This document shows positions 4,940 to 5,472 of a DNA stretch of 5,472 bases, in pieces (within the stretch, counting starts at the first letter, position 1; each line of letters starts with the position of its first letter). The DNA comes from Alphaproteobacteria bacterium. Lineage in GTDB: Bacteria; Pseudomonadota; Alphaproteobacteria; UBA9219. The position numbers were made by a program, and so were the translations under genes. The stretch lies in NCBI GenBank assembly GCA_028716765.1, contig JAQUPC010000127.1, positions 1-5,472 of the forward strand, written 5' to 3'. The notes under the pieces were generated by a model. The model was not told the origin of the DNA. It did no database searches and saw only the letters and a program-made list of their open reading frames with translations.

Positions 4940-5422
4940 ATGAAAAAACCCAGACGCTCCCAACCCAAGTGGGTGGCCAACCTGCACACCCTGATGACCG
5001 CGCGCCAGCTGAACCCGCGCAGCCTGTCGTTGAAGGCGGGATTGAACGCTACGGCCGTGCGCGACATGCTGGAAGGGCGCACGCGCTTTCCCCGCTACGA
5101 TACGGTCCTTGCGCTATCGCACGCGCTTGACGTTACGCCGACAGGGCTGATGGACGGGCAGGAAAAAGAAGCGAATAACCCGGTAAAATCAGAGGTACTA
5201 GACGGCGACCTTGAACTGCTGACCGAAATTATTACACGCCTTCAGGAAGTCATCGAAGAGTATAAACATCCGATCGGCCCGCGCGATTTTGCCGCTATGG
5301 TCGCCTCCCTGTACCGCCGTATGCAAACACCGCAATCTTCCAAGGGGCCCCGCGAAGATCTTCAGCCCAAAATTTACGATCTGCTGGAATATGAAACGAT
5401 GCGCCGACGCGCACAGCGCTAA
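4940..5422 (+). CDS. XRE-family helix-turn-helix transcriptional regulator
   Basis: 160 aa from the ATG at 4940. A basic N-terminus (KKPRRSQPKW) precedes an HTH_3/Cro-CI-like domain (about 9-70): helices around NLHTLMTARQL, then SLSLKAGLNATAVRDMLEG as helix-turn-recognition helix, then YDTVLALSHALDVTPTGLM. A second, helical part (about 85-130) contains DLELLTEIITRLQEVIEEY and KHPIGPRDFAAMVASLYRRM; such C-terminal helices often mediate dimerisation or ligand sensing. Nothing points to a phage repressor with a peptidase domain. TTG at 4934, two codons upstream in frame, is an alternative start, but ATG is preferred. AGG at 4929-4931 is the only Shine-Dalgarno hint. Its own promoter and the flanking direct repeats suggest autoregulation; this is inference. 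It is separated from the glycosyltransferase by 74 nt with no terminator. Confidence 0.88.
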   Translation: MKKPRRSQPKWVANLHTLMTARQLNPRSLSLKAGLNATAVRDMLEGRTRFPRYDTVLALSHALDVTPTGLMDGQEKEANNPVKSEVLDGDLELLTEIITRLQEVIEEYKHPIGPRDFAAMVASLYRRMQTPQSSKGPREDLQPKIYDLLEYETMRRRAQR

Positions 5423-5434
5423 AATGTATGGTTA

Positions 5435-5445
5435 ATTTCCCATAT
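5435..5445 (+). repeat. 11-bp direct repeat, copy downstream of the XRE gene
   Basis: Second exact copy of ATTTCCCATAT, starting 12 nt after the XRE stop codon. If a gene starts just beyond the window, this copy would sit in its promoter region, as the first copy does for the XRE gene. The remaining bases to the window end (including GCAGCTGC, 5455-5462) show no other feature I can support. Confidence 0.5.
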
Positions 5446-5472
5446 TTTTGTTGCCGCAGCTGCCAAATTATG

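Noticed and set aside
5428..5472. ATG at 5428 opening a frame to the window end
   Set aside because: Only 15 codons, Cys-rich and overlapping the direct repeat; too short to support a gene.
1..5472. CRISPR array, tRNA/rRNA, insertion sequence or toxin-antitoxin pair
   Set aside because: I saw no spaced repeats, cloverleaf, transposase motif or terminal inverted repeats, and the small gene and XRE gene are far apart and unpaired.

Overview
The window reads as ordinary bacterial chromosome with all six genes on the + strand. It most likely comes from an alphaproteobacterium. The grounds are the gene content (RodA, a stand-alone LAB_N membrane protein next to an ArnT/Rgt-like glycosyltransferase, a bPH_2 membrane protein and a short XRE regulator), a moderately high GC content, and two candidate promoters resembling the alphaproteobacterial housekeeping form TTGACGS / GCTANAWC. 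The species cannot be named from this stretch. No rRNA, tRNA, CRISPR array, transposase or phage gene is visible.

Layout. 1-247 is non-coding leader containing an 8-bp inverted repeat and a five-copy 7-bp tandem repeat that ends 3 nt before the rodA start. 248-1390 is rodA, the peptidoglycan glycosyltransferase of the elongasome. It is followed by a strong terminator-like hairpin (1454-1495). 1567-1791 is an unrecognised 69-74 aa protein. 1963-2703 is a membrane protein with a bacterial PH domain and an extreme Asp/Glu/His/Asn tail. 2787-3122 (LAB_N, three membrane helices) and 3126-4865 (GT83/ArnT-like lipid-linked sugar transferase) lie 3 nt apart and form an operon-like pair, probably modifying lipid A or LPS. 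4940-5422 encodes an XRE-family regulator with its own candidate promoter, and an 11-bp direct repeat flanks it on both sides. The window ends in a short unexplained stretch.

Together these are envelope genes: cell-wall elongation (RodA), a membrane PH-domain protein, and probable decoration of lipid A or LPS core (LAB_N plus ArnT-like). The XRE protein is a candidate local regulator, but its targets cannot be read from the sequence.

The least ordinary signals are small: the 7-bp tandem array in the rodA translation-initiation region; a short palindromic repeat that appears to have inserted in frame into the glycosyltransferase; the repeats bracketing the XRE gene; the low-complexity tail; and a general lack of Shine-Dalgarno sequences, with two candidate -10 elements 6-7 nt upstream of start codons. 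I see no clearly new multi-gene system.
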